A DNA stretch of 64,000 nt, from assembly GCF_030695125.1 (NCBI RefSeq), contig NZ_JAUYTP010000031.1, forward strand, positions 248,001 through 312,000, written 5' to 3'. Within the stretch, counting starts at the first letter, position 1. Each line of letters begins with the position of its first letter. The translations under genes were made by a program, and so were the position numbers. The stretch is from Allobosea sp. (GTDB lineage Bacteria > Pseudomonadota > Alphaproteobacteria > Rhizobiales > Beijerinckiaceae). The notes under the pieces are model-generated. The model made no database searches and was not told the DNA's origin. It was given only the letters and a program-made list of their open reading frames with translations. This document shows, in pieces, positions 62,747-64,000 of this stretch.

Positions 62747-62821
62747 GTCATGCTCGGGCTCGACCCGAGCATCTCCTGCAAGAGATTCTCGGGTCTGCGC
62801 TGCGCTCCGCCCGAGAATGAC
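62747..62821. repeat. Palindromic dispersed repeat, GTCATxxTCGGGC family
   Basis: GTCATGCTCGGGCTCGACCC ... CGCCCGAGAATGAC, with a right half like 35655-35685. It occupies the gap between livG and livF in the same operon. Confidence 0.85.
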
Positions 62822-62843
62822 GCGGAAGGGAAGGGAGACCGGA

Positions 62844-63581
62844 ATGACCACCCCCATCCTCGAACTCGACGGCGTGGTCGGCGGCTATGGCGCCATGACC
62901 ATCCTGAACGGCACGACGTTCAAGGTGCGCCGCGCCGCCATCACCACGGTGATCGGCCCCAACGGCGCCGGCAAATCGACCGTGTTCAAGGCAATCTTCG
63001 GCCTGCTCAAGCTGCGCGAGGGCGCGATCCGGCTTGAGGGCACCGACATCACCAACTGGAGCCAGCGCAAGCTGCTGGAAGCCGGCATCTGCTATGTGCC
63101 GCAGGGGCGCAACATCTTCCCCGAGCTGTCGGTGCGCCACAATCTCGAACTCGGTGCGGTCGCGGCGGGCGCGCACATCACCGACATGCCCCGGCGGATC
63201 GAGGCGGCGCTCGACCGTTTCCCGGCGCTGCGCGCCAAGGCCGATGTCCAGGCCTCGACGCTCTCGGGCGGGCAGCAGAAGCAGCTCGAGATCGTGCGCG
63301 GGCTCCTGCTCGATCCTAAGCTCGTGCTGATCGACGAGCCCTCGATCGGGCTCTCGCCGATGCTGGTGCAGGAGACCTTCGCGATCCTGATGGAGCTGCG
63401 CGCCAAGGGCGTCACCATCCTGATGATCGAGCAGAACGCCCGCTCGGCGCTGGAGATCTCGGACGAGGGCCTCGTGCTCGAACTCGGCCAGACCCGGATG
63501 CAGGGCCCGGCCGCGGAGATCCTGGCCGATCCGCGGGTGGCGCAGCTCTTCCTGGGCGGCGCCCTGACGGACGCGGCGTGA
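62844..63581 (+). CDS. livF: ABC transporter ATP-binding protein LivF
   Basis: The 245-residue ATPase has Walker A VIGPNGAGKSTVFK, VPQGRNIFPELSVRHNLELG, signature LSGGQQKQLEIVRG, Walker B LVLIDEPSIGLSP, and MIEQNARSAL, the LivF form of the switch region. GGGAGA before the ATG at 62844 supports this start. It follows livG after a dispersed repeat instead of directly overlapping it. Confidence 0.94.
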   Translation: MTTPILELDGVVGGYGAMTILNGTTFKVRRAAITTVIGPNGAGKSTVFKAIFGLLKLREGAIRLEGTDITNWSQRKLLEAGICYVPQGRNIFPELSVRHNLELGAVAAGAHITDMPRRIEAALDRFPALRAKADVQASTLSGGQQKQLEIVRGLLLDPKLVLIDEPSIGLSPMLVQETFAILMELRAKGVTILMIEQNARSALEISDEGLVLELGQTRMQGPAAEILADPRVAQLFLGGALTDAA

Positions 63582-63601
63582 TGGCTGGCTGCACGCTCGT
63601 G

Positions 63602-63751
63602 CCCTTCTCCCCTCGCGGGAGAAGGTGGCAGCGCGTAGCGCTGACGGATGAGGGGGCGCGCCGCCCTGCGTCAGTTCTGCCCATGCAGAGGACTCATCGG
63701 CCCGCGCACGGCGCCCCCTCACCCCAACCCTCTCCCGCGAGGGGAGAGGGG
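63602..63751. repeat. Palindromic dispersed repeat, CCCTTCTCCCCTCGCGGGAGAAGG family
   Basis: CCCTTCTCCCCTCGCGGGAG ... CGGATGAGGGGGCGC at the left, GGCGCCCCCTC ... CTCTCCCGCGAGGGGAGAGGG at the right. It is the second copy of the element at 38007-38160 and fills the livF-oxidoreductase gap. Confidence 0.88.
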
Positions 63752-63783
63752 GCCTTTCGTGGCTTGAGCCGGAGATCTGCCCT

Positions 63784-64000
63784 GTGACCACCCCCCTCAA
63801 CATCGCCCTCGTCGGCGCCGGTCTGATCGGGCGCGCGCATCTGGAGCGGCTCGACGCCTCCGGCGATTGCGACTGCGCGGCGATCTGCGATCCGACCGAT
63901 GCGGCGAAGGCGCTGGCGGCCGAGCGCGGCACGCCCTGGTTTGCCTCGATCACGGAGATGCTGGCCGCGATGAAGCCGGACGGGGCGATCATCGCGACGC
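63784..64000 (+). CDS. Gfo/Idh/MocA-family oxidoreductase, N-terminal part (cut by window edge)
   Basis: A GTG at 63784 opens TTPLNIALVGAGLIGRAHLERL, a Rossmann start with GxGxxG, followed by AAICDPTDAAKALAAERGTPWF and MLAAMKPDGAIIAT. This is the NAD(P)-binding domain of Gfo/Idh/MocA dehydrogenases. It runs off the window after 72 codons. Such enzymes act on sugars, inositols and sugar acids. Its place after the Liv-type transporter suggests it helps process the imported solute. Confidence 0.85.
   Translation, partial: MTTPLNIALVGAGLIGRAHLERLDASGDCDCAAICDPTDAAKALAAERGTPWFASITEMLAAMKPDGAIIAT

Overview
The window is a high-GC chromosomal segment of an alphaproteobacterium of the order Hyphomicrobiales (Rhizobiales). 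The best guess is Bosea or a close relative. The evidence is the rhizobial porin_2 type porin, a linked ldtR/L,D-transpeptidase pair, a cysteine-poor (Mg-type) HemB, a single bifunctional Rsh, and the linkage of pdxJ-acpS-lepB-rnc-era and of nrdR-ribD-ribE-ribH-nusB-thiL. Most of the sequence is core housekeeping. I saw no rRNA, tRNA, IS element, prophage or CRISPR array.

Layout. 1-5.4 kb: a minus-strand operon runs nrdR > ribD > ribE > ribH > nusB > thiL, with overlapping stops and starts, into the first codons of a probable transporter. A Phd-like antitoxin/PIN toxin pair lies between this operon and glyA. 5.4-9.6 kb: glyA, an orphan MazE-type antitoxin with a decayed mazF, then an L,D-transpeptidase and its MarR regulator LdtR. 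9.6-18.9 kb: a small membrane protein, a 3-hydroxyisobutyryl-CoA hydrolase, hemB, a lipoprotein, threonine dehydratase, an RDD protein, the leucyl/arginyl-tRNA-protein transferase Bpt, a tandem pair of DUF2336 proteins and a small outer-membrane protein. 19-29.5 kb: parC, a DUF1003 protein that overlaps recO tail to tail, a lower-GC gene for a 631-residue DUF4209/HEPN-like protein, rsh, rpoZ and a HerA-like ATPase.

29.7-38.2 kb: pdxJ-acpS and lepB-rnc-era, separated by aqpZ and a HisKA_2-type histidine kinase; then pyrE, a NYN-domain protein, and a 0.9-kb gene-free tract with a possible structured RNA and three large palindromic repeats. 38-43.5 kb: smpB, a PaiB-like protein, dapA, a soluble lytic transglycosylase and an alpha/beta hydrolase. 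43.5-55.2 kb: an envelope block with a helix-hairpin-helix membrane protein, an OmpA/BON protein, a major porin, and the tamA-tamB pair. 55.3-64 kb: a hydratase, a DUF4142 protein, and a catabolic/uptake locus (LysR regulator, shikimate/quinate-type dehydrogenase, five-gene Liv-type ABC transporter, start of a Gfo/Idh/MocA oxidoreductase).

At least four families of palindromic dispersed repeats fill the intergenic gaps, including gaps inside the Liv operon. The most unusual items are the HEPN-like gene between rsh and recO, the structured gene-free tract upstream of smpB, the decayed mazEF locus, and the repeats that sit in operon junctions and next to a start codon.
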